A stretch of DNA of 64,000 nt from Fictibacillus phosphorivorans (GTDB taxonomy: Bacteria; Bacillota; Bacilli; Bacillales; Fictibacillaceae). The notes beneath the pieces were generated by a model, which had not been told where the DNA came from, ran no database searches, and saw nothing but the letters and a program-made list of their open reading frames with translations. A program made the position numbers and the translations under genes. Shown one piece after another: positions 1 to 8,650 of the stretch (the first letter of the stretch is position 1; the number at the start of each line of letters is the position of its first letter). The DNA is taken from NCBI RefSeq assembly GCF_001619875.1, contig NZ_LRFC01000037.1, positions 186,001 through 250,000 of the forward strand, given 5' to 3'.

Positions 1-178
1 GAAATATATTTTAGGAGATAGACTTACTCCCTTTTTTTGCAGAAAATCCCTCATGTTATTAACTCCTTCTACATTTCTGATAATGCATGTTCCTAAACCA
101 TTATATCTTGTTTCACCTATGTGTAAAGACACCTGTCAATACGAAGAGAATACTTCCTCTTTCTTTTACTTTTAAACG

Positions 179-205
179 TAAACTTATTTGAAAAAAAGCC
201 GATAA
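179..205 (+). promoter_or_regulatory. sigma-D (motility) type promoter of the chemoreceptor gene
   Basis: TAAA at 179-182, exactly 15 nt of spacer, then GCCGATAA at 198-205. This matches the Bacillus sigma-D consensus TAAA-N15-GCCGATAT with one change. Transcription would start near 212, giving a leader of about 15 nt that holds little more than the Shine-Dalgarno sequence. Nothing else recognisable was seen in bases 1-178. Confidence 0.8.
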
Positions 206-226
206 AATGGCAGGGAGGGATACATT

Positions 227-2407
227 TTGAACACGTCGATTCGTAAAAGAGTACAATTAATGCTTCTTATCAGTTTAGCCGGAATGATTCTATTACTTGC
301 ATTTATCGGATTATTTTTATGGCAGAACACCCAGATGGAGAAAGATAGAGAAAATCTACAGCTCTCATTACTGTCCAGCAATGATATCCGAAGTTCGTTT
401 AATGAGGTACGCAAACAAGAACAAGAATACTTAAGGAAACCAAGCCAGGAATCCAAACAGAACGTATTGTCTTTACATAGCAACTTGCAAAAAGAAACAA
501 GCAAAGTTGTTAAAGAGACCAACAATCCATCACTAAAAGGGATTGAAAAAGACCTATCCGCTTACAAGACATCGTTTGATTCTGCGACAGGTTTGACCAT
601 CCAGCTGAATTCATTAAAACAGATGATGACTGATACTTCTAACGAATTTTATGAAACAGTTAAAAGCATGAACGATCAAGCCTTACTAATTAATCTTTTG
701 CAAATGCAAACGTATGAAAAAGAAGTTCACATCAAATATGACAGCACTTCTGTCAATAATTTTAAAGAAAGTGCCGTAGCCTTTGATCGAATGTTAGATG
801 AAAAAAATCTCCCTGCGGAACAATTATCAGCTTTTAAATCAAAATTGTTAAAGTATACAACTTCTGCGGATTCGATTCAAACGATTACTAAAAGAATCGA
901 CGATGACGTGAAGACTTTTGAGCAGATTGCGGGTGTTGTGGATCAGTCAACCGCAGATGCAGAAAAAAGCTTGCAAAAAGAGAACGAACAACTAACCAAA
1001 AAACAAAAATCCGTTAAGTTTTGGCTTACGATCAGCTTAATCGGGTTAAGCATTTTGATCCTATCCATTTTAAGTGTTATTGGCGTATGGCTCATGCGTT
1101 CTATCCAGTCCTCTATCTCCTCTCTAAAAGAAGGGGCAGCTGTTATTGGTGATGGCGATCTATCTTATCGTGTGGAAACTCATGCTAAAGATGAGATGGG
1201 TGAATTAGCACAGACCTTTAATAAAATGGCAGAAAAAATGCAAAAATCAATGACTGAAGTAAAATATGCAGCTGAAAAATTAACAAGTTCTTCTCAAAAC
1301 TTAGCAGCAGTATCCGAGGAAACAACTGCTCAAAGTGATGAAGTAACGGAAGCGATTTCTCAAGTTGCAACAGGTGCCCAAAGTCAGGCAGATCACTTGC
1401 AAGAATGTACATTATTATTATCAGGAGTCACGGAATCCATTAAAGAGACGGCAATCATCAGTGATGAGATCTCGGTCGATGCTCAAAAAGCTGAAAACGA
1501 TGGAAAAGCCGGTACTAATATCGTTCAACAACTAAATACCCATTCTGAAAACTTTTTAGAATTAGCACAAAGCCTTATTTCAGAAATTCAAGATGCGAGC
1601 GAACAGTCCAAACAAATTAATTCTATTGTTGAAACGATCCAAGAAATAGCAGGAAGCACTGATCTTCTTGCCCTGAATGCAGCGATAGAATCTGCAAGAG
1701 CGGGTGAAGCAGGAAGAGGCTTTTCAGTAGTTGCAAGCGAAGTAAGAAAGCTTGCTGAGCGTTCTAAAAATGAAGCCCTTAGAATTCAGCGGCTCGTTAA
1801 ATCGATGACAACTCAAATGGAATTGTTATCAAAAGAGACAGTCCGTTTTGAGCAGTATCGGATTGATCAAGTAGCTTCTGTTCAACAAACAGAAAAAGCG
1901 TTCAGCAGCATCATTCAAAATGTATCACAGATTAACGGAAGAATCTCTCAAGTTAAGAGTGCTATCAACAGAGTTGATTCAGCGAATGAAAACTTATCTG
2001 AAAAACTATTTGAAGTTAGTGCCATTTCTGAAGAATCAGTTGCAACAAGTGAGCAGGTAAGTGCGTCGAGTATTCATCAAAAAGAAGCGATACATCAAGT
2101 GAATTTGGCAGCAACTGAATTACAAGAAATTGCCCTTTCCCTTCAAGAAGAGGTTGATCAATTCTCACTAGGTGAAGTACCTGTTTCTGTTTCAGAAGAA
2201 AACATCGTGCATATGGATACCTATCAAGAAGTTGCATCTGCAACAGATGAAAGTGAAACAGGTTCATTTATCTCTTTTGGAGATGAGGGTGATGAGGATG
2301 AAGATCAGAATCATATTGTTGTAGAAGAGGAATCAAACAATTATGTTCAAGAAGCAGACACTCAAGAAGATGAACACAGCATAATGGATGAAGAATCAAA
2401 AAGATAA
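227..2407 (+). CDS. methyl-accepting chemotaxis protein
   Basis: Transmembrane chemoreceptor that passes ligand binding to the CheA/CheW kinase complex. The start is TTG, set by GGGAGGG at 213-219. TM helix 1 is at residues 11-32, an extracytoplasmic helical sensor at about 35-262 and TM helix 2 at about 265-290. A HAMP domain follows to about 343, then a long coiled-coil signalling domain. Its hairpin tip at about 475-510 contains [20 protein letters not shown], very close to the family consensus. After residue 660 there is an unusual acidic tail rich in D and E. The sensor resembles four-helix-bundle receptors and the ligand is unknown. It is a single gene behind a sigma-D-type promoter, so it belongs to the motility regulon. 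I did not identify a B. subtilis ortholog. Confidence 0.93.
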   Translation: MNTSIRKRVQLMLLISLAGMILLLAFIGLFLWQNTQMEKDRENLQLSLLSSNDIRSSFNEVRKQEQEYLRKPSQESKQNVLSLHSNLQKETSKVVKETNNPSLKGIEKDLSAYKTSFDSATGLTIQLNSLKQMMTDTSNEFYETVKSMNDQALLINLLQMQTYEKEVHIKYDSTSVNNFKESAVAFDRMLDEKNLPAEQLSAFKSKLLKYTTSADSIQTITKRIDDDVKTFEQIAGVVDQSTADAEKSLQKENEQLTKKQKSVKFWLTISLIGLSILILSILSVIGVWLMRSIQSSISSLKEGAAVIGDGDLSYRVETHAKDEMGELAQTFNKMAEKMQKSMTEVKYAAEKLTSSSQNLAAVSEETTAQSDEVTEAISQVATGAQSQADHLQECTLLLSGVTESIKETAIISDEISVDAQKAENDGKAGTNIVQQLNTHSENFLELAQSLISEIQDASEQSKQINSIVETIQEIAGSTDLLALNAAIESARAGEAGRGFSVVASEVRKLAERSKNEALRIQRLVKSMTTQMELLSKETVRFEQYRIDQVASVQQTEKAFSSIIQNVSQINGRISQVKSAINRVDSANENLSEKLFEVSAISEESVATSEQVSASSIHQKEAIHQVNLAATELQEIALSLQEEVDQFSLGEVPVSVSEENIVHMDTYQEVASATDESETGSFISFGDEGDEDEDQNHIVVEEESNNYVQEADTQEDEHSIMDEESKR

Positions 2408-2416
2408 TAAAATGCC

Positions 2417-2444
2417 AAAACCCGGTGTCATTTCACCGGGTTTT
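2417..2444. terminator. bidirectional terminator between convergent genes
   Basis: AAAACCCGGTG (2417-2427) pairs perfectly with CACCGGGTTTT (2434-2444) around a 6-nt loop. It has T runs on both strands, so it can end both the chemoreceptor transcript and the convergent mltG-like transcript. Confidence 0.85.
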
Positions 2445-3468
2445 AATAATTCCCATTCAATTGCGTGTACTTTCTATGTTGATTATATGTTTTTGAAAAG
2501 TAATGACTCCAAGTACCATCTTGTTTAGCTACAAAGAAATAATAATCATGCTTTTCTGGATCTGCCGCTGCTTTTAGAGAATTAAGATCTGGACTTGCAA
2601 TCGGACTTGGTGGAAGTCCCTCATTCAAATATGTGTTATAAGGACTTTTGATTTTTAAGTCTTTTCTTTTAAGTGCTGCTTTTGGTCGATCCAGTAAATA
2701 TTGAACTGTGGAACAAGACTGCAGTTTTTTACCATCATTTATCCTATTGATAAAAACACCTGCAATGGTCCGCTTCTCTTTGTTCAGCAAGGCTTCTTTC
2801 TCAATAATAGACGCCAATGTGATCATTTCATAGGGTGTCTGATTCGTAGTGATGTTCAGTTGTGCTGTTTTTTCGATCATTCGGTCAGTCATCTGCCTGA
2901 TCACAACATCTTCATCCATTTTCTTTTCAAAATAGTAGGTATCAGGATAAAGCAACCCTTCCATAGCATACTTCACCTTGGGATGTACTTTATCATTATT
3001 TAACTCTAGTTGTTCTCGCTGTTCTTTCGTAAGCGTGTTCCACGTTTTTGCTTTGTTAAGAAAAACTTCTCGATTCACAATACCTTTTTGACTAAGTCGA
3101 TCTGCTAACTCCATAACTGTCAAACCTTCTGGGATAACCATTTCATCTGCCTCTGTTTCTTTACTTAACGTGGAGAGGTCTCTGAGAATCTCTTTATAAT
3201 TATCCCCCTGCTTTAGGGTATGTTCTCCAGCTGCAATTTTTTCTTTTCTCCCAGTTATGGTGCTGTAGACGTGAAACAGAAATGGATTCTTAACAAACCC
3301 TTCATTCTTCAACCTTTCTGATAGGGAAGTAAAATCACTGCTTTCTTTCACTACAAACGGCTTTTCTGCTGATCCTTCAACAGGCCTAACTTCATAAACA
3401 ATCCATCCAGCAAAAATAACAAAAAGAGTGATCAATACGATTAAAATGCTCTTCACAGATGTATTCAA
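2443..3468 (-). CDS. mltG: endolytic murein transglycosylase, MltG/YceG family
   Basis: Membrane-anchored enzyme that cuts nascent glycan strands during wall synthesis. There is one N-terminal TM helix at about residues 7-25, a LysM-like subdomain, then the YceG catalytic domain. The conserved stretch ITLASIIEKEA carries the catalytic Glu, followed by the family motifs GVFINRI, NTYLNEGLPPSPIASP and YYFFVA. At 341 aa it is near the usual Firmicute length (the B. subtilis homolog YrrL is about 360). In B. subtilis mltG sits in the yrr cluster, so this may be a relocated gene or a second paralog. It appears monocistronic and shares its terminator with the convergent chemoreceptor gene. Confidence 0.88.
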   Translation of the reverse strand: MNTSVKSILIVLITLFVIFAGWIVYEVRPVEGSAEKPFVVKESSDFTSLSERLKNEGFVKNPFLFHVYSTITGRKEKIAAGEHTLKQGDNYKEILRDLSTLSKETEADEMVIPEGLTVMELADRLSQKGIVNREVFLNKAKTWNTLTKEQREQLELNNDKVHPKVKYAMEGLLYPDTYYFEKKMDEDVVIRQMTDRMIEKTAQLNITTNQTPYEMITLASIIEKEALLNKEKRTIAGVFINRINDGKKLQSCSTVQYLLDRPKAALKRKDLKIKSPYNTYLNEGLPPSPIASPDLNSLKAAADPEKHDYYFFVAKQDGTWSHYFSKTYNQHRKYTQLNGNY

Positions 3469-3611
3469 AAGATAATCCGCCTTACTGCCTTTTTGTTTCT
3501 AATCTGCCCATATCCTTTATGTTCATTCAAAAAAGGCTGACAGAGAAGGTTTGGACCCTTTTCTGCCAGCTCTATCCATTTTCTTATTCAATATGCTGTT
3601 TAAAAAAGCAG

Positions 3612-3709
3612 GTGGCTCGCTCAGCCCCGACATGCAAAAGGTAGATGGGTTAGGAAGGCGTACTTTGCCTTTTGGGCCATTTAGCTTTTGACCTCGAGGG
3701 GCTAGCCAC
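3612..3709. repeat. long irregular palindrome (nested hairpin)
   Basis: The two halves pair in five steps: GTGGC 3612-3616 with GCCAC 3705-3709, AGCCCC 3623-3628 with GGGGCT 3698-3703, CAAAAG 3635-3640 with CTTTTG 3685-3690, ATGG 3645-3648 with CCAT 3677-3680, and AAGGC 3655-3659 with GCCTT 3667-3671. The steps are separated by internal loops of 1-7 nt. It lies in the 382-bp gap between the mltG-like gene and the DUF84 gene, directly beside a dispersed repeat element. It could be a structured RNA or a miniature palindromic element. No promoter or terminator was recognised for it. Confidence 0.6.
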
Positions 3710-3710
3710 T

Positions 3711-3801
3711 GTAACTAGACTGGTGAGACACCCAACGGGCAAAGCACGGGGTGGCTCACCGCATCCCCCCTGGAAAGTGAGCACCTGAAAAGGTAGTTAA
3801 C
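3711..3801. repeat. dispersed palindromic element, copy 1
   Basis: About 91 bp. Imperfect terminal inverted repeats are GTAACTA (3711) and TAGTTAAC (3794-3801). An internal stem of the form GGTGAG-a-CAC / GTG-g-CTCACC is the same as in the copies near 14.2 and 22.2 kb, although the loop between the arms differs. The segment GGAAAGTGAGCACC parallels GGAAAGCGAGCACC of the 14.2-kb copy. No coding capacity. Confidence 0.6.
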
Positions 3802-3850
3802 ACACCCAAGAGCAACAATGCTTAAAAAATCTGCCTTTTAAAACAGACAG

Positions 3851-4363
3851 CTATTTATTAAGATTATAGACATATTGCCCTAATAGAATATTGGATATAT
3901 GCAAAAACATCTCGCTTCGTGACAACATGCCATTCGTGAAAACACCAATCGCTCCATCCTTTTTTCTAATCTCAGGGTCGTTTGTTAGTTCCGCCATTAA
4001 CATTCCAAGTTCTTTCCCTTGCTTCAAACCTTCAACAACCTTATTTGGAAGCAAGATTCTGGCTCCGGCTGCTGAGAAGACATTTCCTTCTAGATCTGCA
4101 ACTGCTCCCCAGTTGCATAAATACATACCATCCTCCATTTCCATAACACCGCCTTCAAGTCCAAGGCCGATTTCAGCTCCTTGCTTCACACAATCTTTTG
4201 CGCGGTTAATGGCACCTTCCTTTGTTTCTTCATCTGAAAAAGGTTGAGCCGAAACTAAGGAATCTGAAGAATAAGAAACAAGTTCGGCATTTTTAAAATA
4301 CGTTAAAAAAGGCCCGACTGCTTCAATTTTTGCAGGGTTTTCTGATCCGATTCCAATTTTCAT
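3851..4363 (-). CDS. DUF84 family inosine/xanthosine triphosphatase-like protein
   Basis: A 170-aa protein of the DUF84/YjjX family, thought to remove non-canonical purine nucleotides such as ITP and XTP. The N-terminus MKIGIGSENPAKIEAV carries the family's phosphate-loop SxNPxK motif. The central GLEGGVMEMEDGMYLCNWGA stretch is the typical acidic, glycine-rich core. It lies 12 nt downstream of ytoP in the same direction and is probably co-transcribed with it. Start ATG follows GGAAGAGG. The substrate is assigned from the family only. Confidence 0.8.
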   Translation of the reverse strand: MKIGIGSENPAKIEAVGPFLTYFKNAELVSYSSDSLVSAQPFSDEETKEGAINRAKDCVKQGAEIGLGLEGGVMEMEDGMYLCNWGAVADLEGNVFSAAGARILLPNKVVEGLKQGKELGMLMAELTNDPEIRKKDGAIGVFTNGMLSRSEMFLHISNILLGQYVYNLNK

Positions 4364-4375
4364 ATTACCTCTTCC

Positions 4376-5446
4376 TTAACTATTTTCTAGTATTGTTTTC
4401 AATGTGGATTCATCCGCCGATTTAACAAGCTTTACGAGCAGTTCTTTTGCTGCAGCATAATCGTCAATGTGTATGATAGAAGCATGCGTGTGAATGTAAC
4501 GAGAACAGATACCAATCACAGCAGAAGGTACGCCATTACCAGAGACATGAACGCTACCAGCATCTGTTCCGCCTTGAGAAATGAAATATTGATACGGTAT
4601 ATTATGTGTTTCAGCCGTATCTAGGATGTACTCTCTCATTCCTCTATGTGTAACCATTGTTCTATCTAAAATTCGTAAAAGCGCTCCTTTACCTAACTGG
4701 CCAAACTCACTTTTATCCCCCATCATATCATTTGCAGGACTTGCATCCAGTGCGAAGAATAGATCTGGCTGAATCAGATTAGCTGCTGTTTTTGATCCTC
4801 TGAGCCCAACTTCTTCTTGAACTGTTGCTCCACTGTATAGTTCATTTGGTAAAGTCTCATCTTTCAGTTCTTTTAACAGTTCAATTGCTAGTCCTACCCC
4901 ATAACGGTTGTCCCATGCTTTTGCCATGATTTTTTTCGGATTGGCCATCAGTGTAAACGGACAGATTGGTACGATTTGCTGGCCTGGTCTTACCCCCATG
5001 CTGTAGGCATCTTGATCATCATCTGCTCCAATATCTATGTACATGTTCTTGATGCCCATCGGTCTGTTGCGCTGATCTTCAGATAGCAGATGGGGAGGTG
5101 TAGATCCAATAATACCAGTTATCACATCTCCATTATCTGTGAAAATATTAACACGCTGTGCTAACAATACTTGGCTCCACCAACCGCCTAATTCCTGAAA
5201 CTTTAGCATTCCATTTTTGGTAACCTTCGTTACCATGAAACCTACTTCGTCCATGTGTCCAGCGACCATGATCTTAGGGCCATTGCCTTTTTTAACTCCA
5301 AAAATACTTCCCAGTCCGTCTTGGATGATTTCATCTGATACTGGCTCTATCTCCTTACGTACAAATCTGCGAATGTCCCGTTCAAAACCAGGTGCGCCAG
5401 GCAGTTCTGTCAATGTTTTAAACAAATTCAGTGTTTCTTTATTCAT
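4376..5446 (-). CDS. ytoP: M42 family metallo-aminopeptidase YtoP
   Basis: Cytosolic deblocking/glutamyl-type aminopeptidase of family M42 that forms large oligomers and trims peptides with two metal ions. Visible metal-site motifs are [11 protein letters not shown] (first His/Asp), KAWDNRYG (bridging Asp), VQEEVGLRG (catalytic Glu pair), ALDASP and a C-terminal [11 protein letters not shown]. The ATG at 5446 gives 356 aa, matching B. subtilis YtoP. An upstream GTG at 5494 would add 16 residues but has no Shine-Dalgarno sequence. The chosen start is preceded by AGAAGGGG, which lies inside a hairpin (separate entry). The DUF84 gene follows. Confidence 0.9.
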   Translation of the reverse strand: MNKETLNLFKTLTELPGAPGFERDIRRFVRKEIEPVSDEIIQDGLGSIFGVKKGNGPKIMVAGHMDEVGFMVTKVTKNGMLKFQELGGWWSQVLLAQRVNIFTDNGDVITGIIGSTPPHLLSEDQRNRPMGIKNMYIDIGADDDQDAYSMGVRPGQQIVPICPFTLMANPKKIMAKAWDNRYGVGLAIELLKELKDETLPNELYSGATVQEEVGLRGSKTAANLIQPDLFFALDASPANDMMGDKSEFGQLGKGALLRILDRTMVTHRGMREYILDTAETHNIPYQYFISQGGTDAGSVHVSGNGVPSAVIGICSRYIHTHASIIHIDDYAAAKELLVKLVKSADESTLKTILENS

Positions 5447-5510
5447 ATAAAAACAACCCCTTCTGATTGATACGCATACATGTTTATTGTACACCTAATC
5501 AGAAGGGGTT
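5447..5510 (-). terminator. terminator-like hairpin that contains the ytoP ribosome binding site
   Basis: On the minus strand AACCCCTTCTGATT (5497-5510) pairs perfectly over 14 bp with AATCAGAAGGGGTT (5455-5468) across a 28-nt loop, followed by GTTGTTTTTAT up to the ytoP ATG. It sits 19 bases after the queC stop codon and can terminate the queDEC transcript. Its 3' arm is also the ytoP Shine-Dalgarno sequence AGAAGGGG, so read-through mRNA would have that site paired. Confidence 0.7.
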
Positions 5511-5529
5511 TTCTAGGTTCATGATCGTT

Positions 5530-6201
5530 CTAGACTTCGTAAGGAATTGGATCAGCTGAACCTGCTTCTTTAAAACCTTTTAATCGCAGAACACAACTGT
5601 CGCATTTTCCGCAGGCTGTCTCTTTACCATTATAGCAGGATGTTGTTAGCTCATATGGAACATCTAAAGACAAACCTTTTTCAATCGTTTCTTTTTTAGA
5701 CAAGTGAATAAGTGGTGTTTCCACTGAAATGTTCTTACCTGTTACACCTGCTTTTGTTGCCAAGTTAATCGTTTCTTCCATACTCTTAATGAATTCAGGC
5801 CGACAATCTGGATACCCGCTGAAATCGACAGCAGAAACGCCAGTATAAACAGCAGTTGCTCCGATTACTTCGGCATATGCACTGGCAAGTGAAAGGAATA
5901 TCATATTTCTCGCAGGAACATAAGTAACAGGAATACCCTCTTCTGCTTCAGTTGGAACCTCTACTTTTTCATCAGTAAGAGCACTTCCGCCAATATCTTT
6001 TAAAAACGTAAGATCAACTATTCTATGGTCTTCGACGTTATAAAACTTTCCAACTTCAATCGCTTGCTCAACTTCTCGATTATGACGCTGTCCATAATGA
6101 AAAGTGATCGGGTAGAGGTCGTACCCCTCTCCTTTTGCGATCCCCATACACGTTGTGCTATCAAGTCCCCCGCTTAAAACAATAACCGCTTTTTTACTCA
6201 T
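5530..6201 (-). CDS. queC: 7-cyano-7-deazaguanine (preQ0) synthase QueC
   Basis: Converts 7-carboxy-7-deazaguanine to preQ0 with ATP and ammonia in queuosine synthesis. The N-terminal PP-loop motif SGGLDSTT is at residues 10-17. The C-terminal zinc cluster has four cysteines in TSCYNG, ACGKC and DSCVLR. Length 223 aa is normal (B. subtilis 219). It is the last gene of queD-queE-queC, starting 2 bases after the queE stop, with its GAGGAGAG ribosome site inside queE. The operon is probably controlled by the preQ1 riboswitch upstream of queD. Confidence 0.95.
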   Translation of the reverse strand: MSKKAVIVLSGGLDSTTCMGIAKGEGYDLYPITFHYGQRHNREVEQAIEVGKFYNVEDHRIVDLTFLKDIGGSALTDEKVEVPTEAEEGIPVTYVPARNMIFLSLASAYAEVIGATAVYTGVSAVDFSGYPDCRPEFIKSMEETINLATKAGVTGKNISVETPLIHLSKKETIEKGLSLDVPYELTTSCYNGKETACGKCDSCVLRLKGFKEAGSADPIPYEV

Positions 6202-6203
6202 CG

Positions 6204-6932
6204 CTAAACTCCTCTCTCCTCTGGATGCCAGATTACCTTATGAAGCTGCAGACTTAGCTTTGCATTAGGAAGTGGATTTTCTAATAATAGTTCAACAAGG
6301 CGTCTCGGAGGCATGCTTTCCCAAACAGGGCTTACACATATCTGTCCATTTCGGTAATGTTCTGAGACCACCTGTTTCGTGATTTCAAAATCTTCCTCTG
6401 ATCCAACCACAAATTTGATTTCATCTTGGTTTTGGAGCTGTTTAAAATTTTCCACATTCATTTTATCCATCTCACCTGAAGCTGGGAGCTTAAAATCCAT
6501 CACAAATCTCATCTTTTTTTGCAAATCAGGATGAGCGTTCCGCAGATTTTCAAACGGCTGTAAATCGATAGCACCGTTTGTTTCAATATGAATATCGACA
6601 ATGTGATCCAAATCTGCCATCGCCATGAGCAACGCAGCCGATTTTTCACGGTGGATCAGTGGCTCACCGCCAGTAAAACAGATACGTTGTGAACGAAACG
6701 TCTTAATTGTACTCACAATTTCTTCTATAGACGCTTCAAACTCTGGTTTTGCAGGAGCATAGCTGTAAGTAGTATCACACCAAGTACAGCGTAAGTTACA
6801 ATGAAACACACGAACAAAAACAGTAGGATATCCAGCCTGCAGGCCTTCTCCTTCAACAGTTTCAAAAATCTCAACCATTGGCACTTTCCAATGTTTCCAT
6901 ACGTCTTTTGAAGGAAGGTCAAATGTTTTCAT
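6204..6932 (-). CDS. queE: 7-carboxy-7-deazaguanine synthase QueE (radical SAM)
   Basis: Radical-SAM enzyme that contracts 6-carboxytetrahydropterin to 7-carboxy-7-deazaguanine. The cluster cysteines are C45, C49 and C52 in HCNLRCTWCDT, a CX3CX2C spacing. ETVEGEG at 24-30 and the SAM-contacting FTGGEPL are present. Length 242 aa matches the Bacillus enzyme (243). The gene starts 1 base after the queD stop and ends 2 bases before queC, so translation is probably coupled across the operon. Confidence 0.95.
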   Translation of the reverse strand: MKTFDLPSKDVWKHWKVPMVEIFETVEGEGLQAGYPTVFVRVFHCNLRCTWCDTTYSYAPAKPEFEASIEEIVSTIKTFRSQRICFTGGEPLIHREKSAALLMAMADLDHIVDIHIETNGAIDLQPFENLRNAHPDLQKKMRFVMDFKLPASGEMDKMNVENFKQLQNQDEIKFVVGSEEDFEITKQVVSEHYRNGQICVSPVWESMPPRRLVELLLENPLPNAKLSLQLHKVIWHPEERGV

Positions 6933-6933
6933 T

Positions 6934-7401
6934 TTACACCATCCACTCTCTTTTCATAATGGCAAAGCTAGTAGGTGTTTCAAACAATTTCAGCTCTTCT
7001 AATCGGTGTCCTTGTTCAGATAATCCTCGTTTTTGGAGCTCAATATCAATTTGTTCCCATATCCAAACAACCATGTTTTCTGCAGTTGTATTCATTGGAG
7101 GAAGAACTTCATTTAAATATCTGTGATCGAGCTTGCTGTCAATCGCTGTTTTGAAAATTTCTTTAATCTCTCCAAAATCTACCGCGATTCCTATTTCATT
7201 TACAAAACCGCTCATTGTGATCACCAGTTTGTACGTATGTCCATGAAGGTTTTTACATTTGCCTTCATAACAATGCAGATGATGAGCTGCATCAAACGTA
7301 AATTCTTTGCACACAGCAACACGTTTATTATGGTACTTCAACTGCTCTCGTTTAATATCACGATTCAGTACTTGAACATCTGTTGGAATTTTATAGTTCA
7401 T
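6934..7401 (-). CDS. queD: 6-carboxy-5,6,7,8-tetrahydropterin synthase QueD
   Basis: Makes 6-carboxytetrahydropterin from 7,8-dihydroneopterin triphosphate, the first dedicated queuosine step. Zinc and catalytic residues are visible in FDAAHHLHC (about 37-44) and CKNLHGHTY (C49, H53, H55). A further catalytic acid probably lies in LEELKLFET near the C-terminus. Length 155 aa. It is the first gene of queDEC, about 34 nt after the riboswitch terminator. No queF is present in the window, so preQ0 reduction must be encoded elsewhere. Confidence 0.94.
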   Translation of the reverse strand: MNYKIPTDVQVLNRDIKREQLKYHNKRVAVCKEFTFDAAHHLHCYEGKCKNLHGHTYKLVITMSGFVNEIGIAVDFGEIKEIFKTAIDSKLDHRYLNEVLPPMNTTAENMVVWIWEQIDIELQKRGLSEQGHRLEELKLFETPTSFAIMKREWMV

Positions 7402-7433
7402 TCCTGTTCATCCTTTCGAGTGGAGCACGAAAA

Positions 7434-7460
7434 CAAAAAAACTCTGCTGACGCAGAGAGT
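7434..7460 (-). terminator. riboswitch expression-platform terminator upstream of queD
   Basis: Minus strand: CTCTGC-GTCA-GCAGAG stem (core 7442-7457, flanking A-T pair) followed by a run of seven T. It lies between the preQ1 aptamer and queD. GGGAGCGTG of the aptamer tail (7477-7485) can instead pair with CACTCTCTG in the 5' arm of this terminator, forming a plausible antiterminator. Confidence 0.82.
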
Positions 7461-7481
7461 GTAAAAAATCATTCTTCACGC

Positions 7482-7526
7482 TCCCTAGTTTTGTTTTAAG
7501 AGGGGTGGGAATTTCGAACCCTCCAT
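7482..7526 (-). promoter_or_regulatory. preQ1-I riboswitch aptamer
   Basis: The minus strand reads GGAGGGTTC, a short loop, CCCACCCCTC, then the A-rich tail TTAAAACAAAACTAGGGAG. This fits the preQ1-I H-type pseudoknot: P1 is GAGGG/CCCTC, the loop TTCCC can pair with tail GGGA as P2, and the tail contains AAAACTA. An intrinsic terminator and the queDEC operon follow. Ligand binding would use GGGAG in P2 and release the terminator, giving an OFF switch. Assignment is by motif and context. Confidence 0.82.
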
Positions 7527-7630
7527 CTTTATCATGAGTATCTTATCAAAAAAGCCCAAGAAAAAGAAGGCTTTTCTTTGTTATACTAAAAGTGGAAAAT
7601 GAAAATGATCTTACATAAGGTGGGAATCGT

Positions 7631-7939
7631 ATGAATTGGAGAAACCTGATTCTAGCAGGACTGACAGGTGCTGCAATAGGATATGTAGTTACTAAAAAGC
7701 AAACTGAATCCATCACACCAGAAAAAGCTTTGAAGCTTTTGAAAGAAAAAGCAAGTGAGCACTACAGCATTACAGGTGCTTGGATCATCGTAAAGCCAGA
7801 AAATGCTAAAGTTCATGGTCTTTCGTACTCTGTATATAAAGGCGGCTTTTCTCACTCCATTGCTGGAAGTGAAGCCGCACATTATGAGTTTCAAATTGAT
7901 GCTGGAACAGGTACTCTTTTAAATCTTGTTCAAAAGTAA
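7631..7939 (+). CDS. ytzB: PepSY-domain small membrane or secreted protein (YtzB-like)
   Basis: A 102-aa protein. Residues 5-20 form a short hydrophobic segment (LILAGLTGAAIGYVV), a signal or anchor sequence. The rest is one PepSY/propeptide-like fold with EKALKLLKEKASEHYSITG and a C-terminal FQIDAGTGTLLNLVQK, the typical ending of PepSY repeats. PepSY domains often inhibit proteases. Ribosome site AAGGTGG precedes ATG, and an extended -10 (TGTTATACT) lies near 7590. It is followed by a strong terminator. The name follows the B. subtilis neighbour-region gene ytzB and is tentative. Confidence 0.72.
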   Translation: MNWRNLILAGLTGAAIGYVVTKKQTESITPEKALKLLKEKASEHYSITGAWIIVKPENAKVHGLSYSVYKGGFSHSIAGSEAAHYEFQIDAGTGTLLNLVQK

Positions 7940-7945
7940 AGTGAT

Positions 7946-7980
7946 AAAAAGCCCTTAGGATTTATTCCTAAGGGCTTTTT
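7946..7980. terminator. bidirectional terminator
   Basis: AAAAAGCCCTTAGGA (7946-7960) pairs perfectly with TCCTAAGGGCTTTTT (7966-7980). T runs on both strands serve ytzB and the convergent gene at 7985-8521. Confidence 0.88.
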
Positions 7981-7984
7981 CATT

Positions 7985-8521
7985 TTAACGATATAATTTT
8001 GTTTGGTCGTAAAGATTGTTATCAATCTTGAATTTTGTAGTAAGGTATTGGCGCTTTTCCCAAACTGTTAAGATAAACAATGGAACAATAATTAACACGA
8101 AAAGTAAAGCTGTAACAACAATCCAATCCATATGTGTTCCAAGATCTGATTCATGTGATTTTTTATAGTCTTTTATTTTTGGGTTTGCTTTGGCAACCGC
8201 TGCTTCTGCTAAAAGTTCGTTCTTGTCAGCGTCGTAAAAAACAACTTCTGTGTGATCAAAATAGAAAATGTTATCTCTAACTGTATCGTAATTAGCAAGT
8301 GCTACAGTTACTTCAGAAGCTTCTAATTCTGAGTCTTGGTTCGGATATGTCTGAATGTCAGTTAATGTTAAGGAACCTTTTTTGAGATCCTTATGCTTAC
8401 TTTCAATGCCTTTTTCAATCGTCTTTTTCATTTCATCTGTGGCTTTTTCGGCAGACACGAATGTCCCCATTGATAAAAACAGTGCTAGAACGGTAAAAAT
8501 AGCTACTAACTGTTTTTTCAT
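7985..8521 (-). CDS. secreted, membrane-anchored protein of unknown function
   Basis: 178 aa. An N-terminal signal peptide ends near FVSA/EKA (about residue 25). An extracytoplasmic region of about 105 residues follows, rich in K, D and E, with YFDHTEVVFYDADKNELLAEA. One TM helix at about 134-156 (WIVVTALLFVLIIVPLFIL) is followed by a short cytoplasmic tail with WEKRQYL and KTKLYR-like ends. The topology is that of a type I membrane protein. No cysteine lipobox and no recognised family. Ribosome site GAGGGG precedes ATG. It appears monocistronic. Confidence 0.7.
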   Translation of the reverse strand: MKKQLVAIFTVLALFLSMGTFVSAEKATDEMKKTIEKGIESKHKDLKKGSLTLTDIQTYPNQDSELEASEVTVALANYDTVRDNIFYFDHTEVVFYDADKNELLAEAAVAKANPKIKDYKKSHESDLGTHMDWIVVTALLFVLIIVPLFILTVWEKRQYLTTKFKIDNNLYDQTKLYR

Positions 8522-8650
8522 ATTTTTAATCCCCTCTCATTTTACCTCTTAAGATATAAATAAAAACTGATAAATTCATGCCTCTCATATTTTAACATAT
8601 CCCGCTGCTTCCTACATTCACTTGAAAATGGAAAATATGTGACGGTTTTT

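Noticed and set aside
3459-3644. 61-codon plus-strand frame
   Set aside because: No ribosome site; runs antisense to the start of the mltG-like gene and into the irregular palindrome.
7550-7577. Hairpin AAAAGCC/GGCTTTT upstream of ytzB
   Set aside because: Weak, with no gene ending nearby on either strand; it overlaps promoter sequence and is probably chance.
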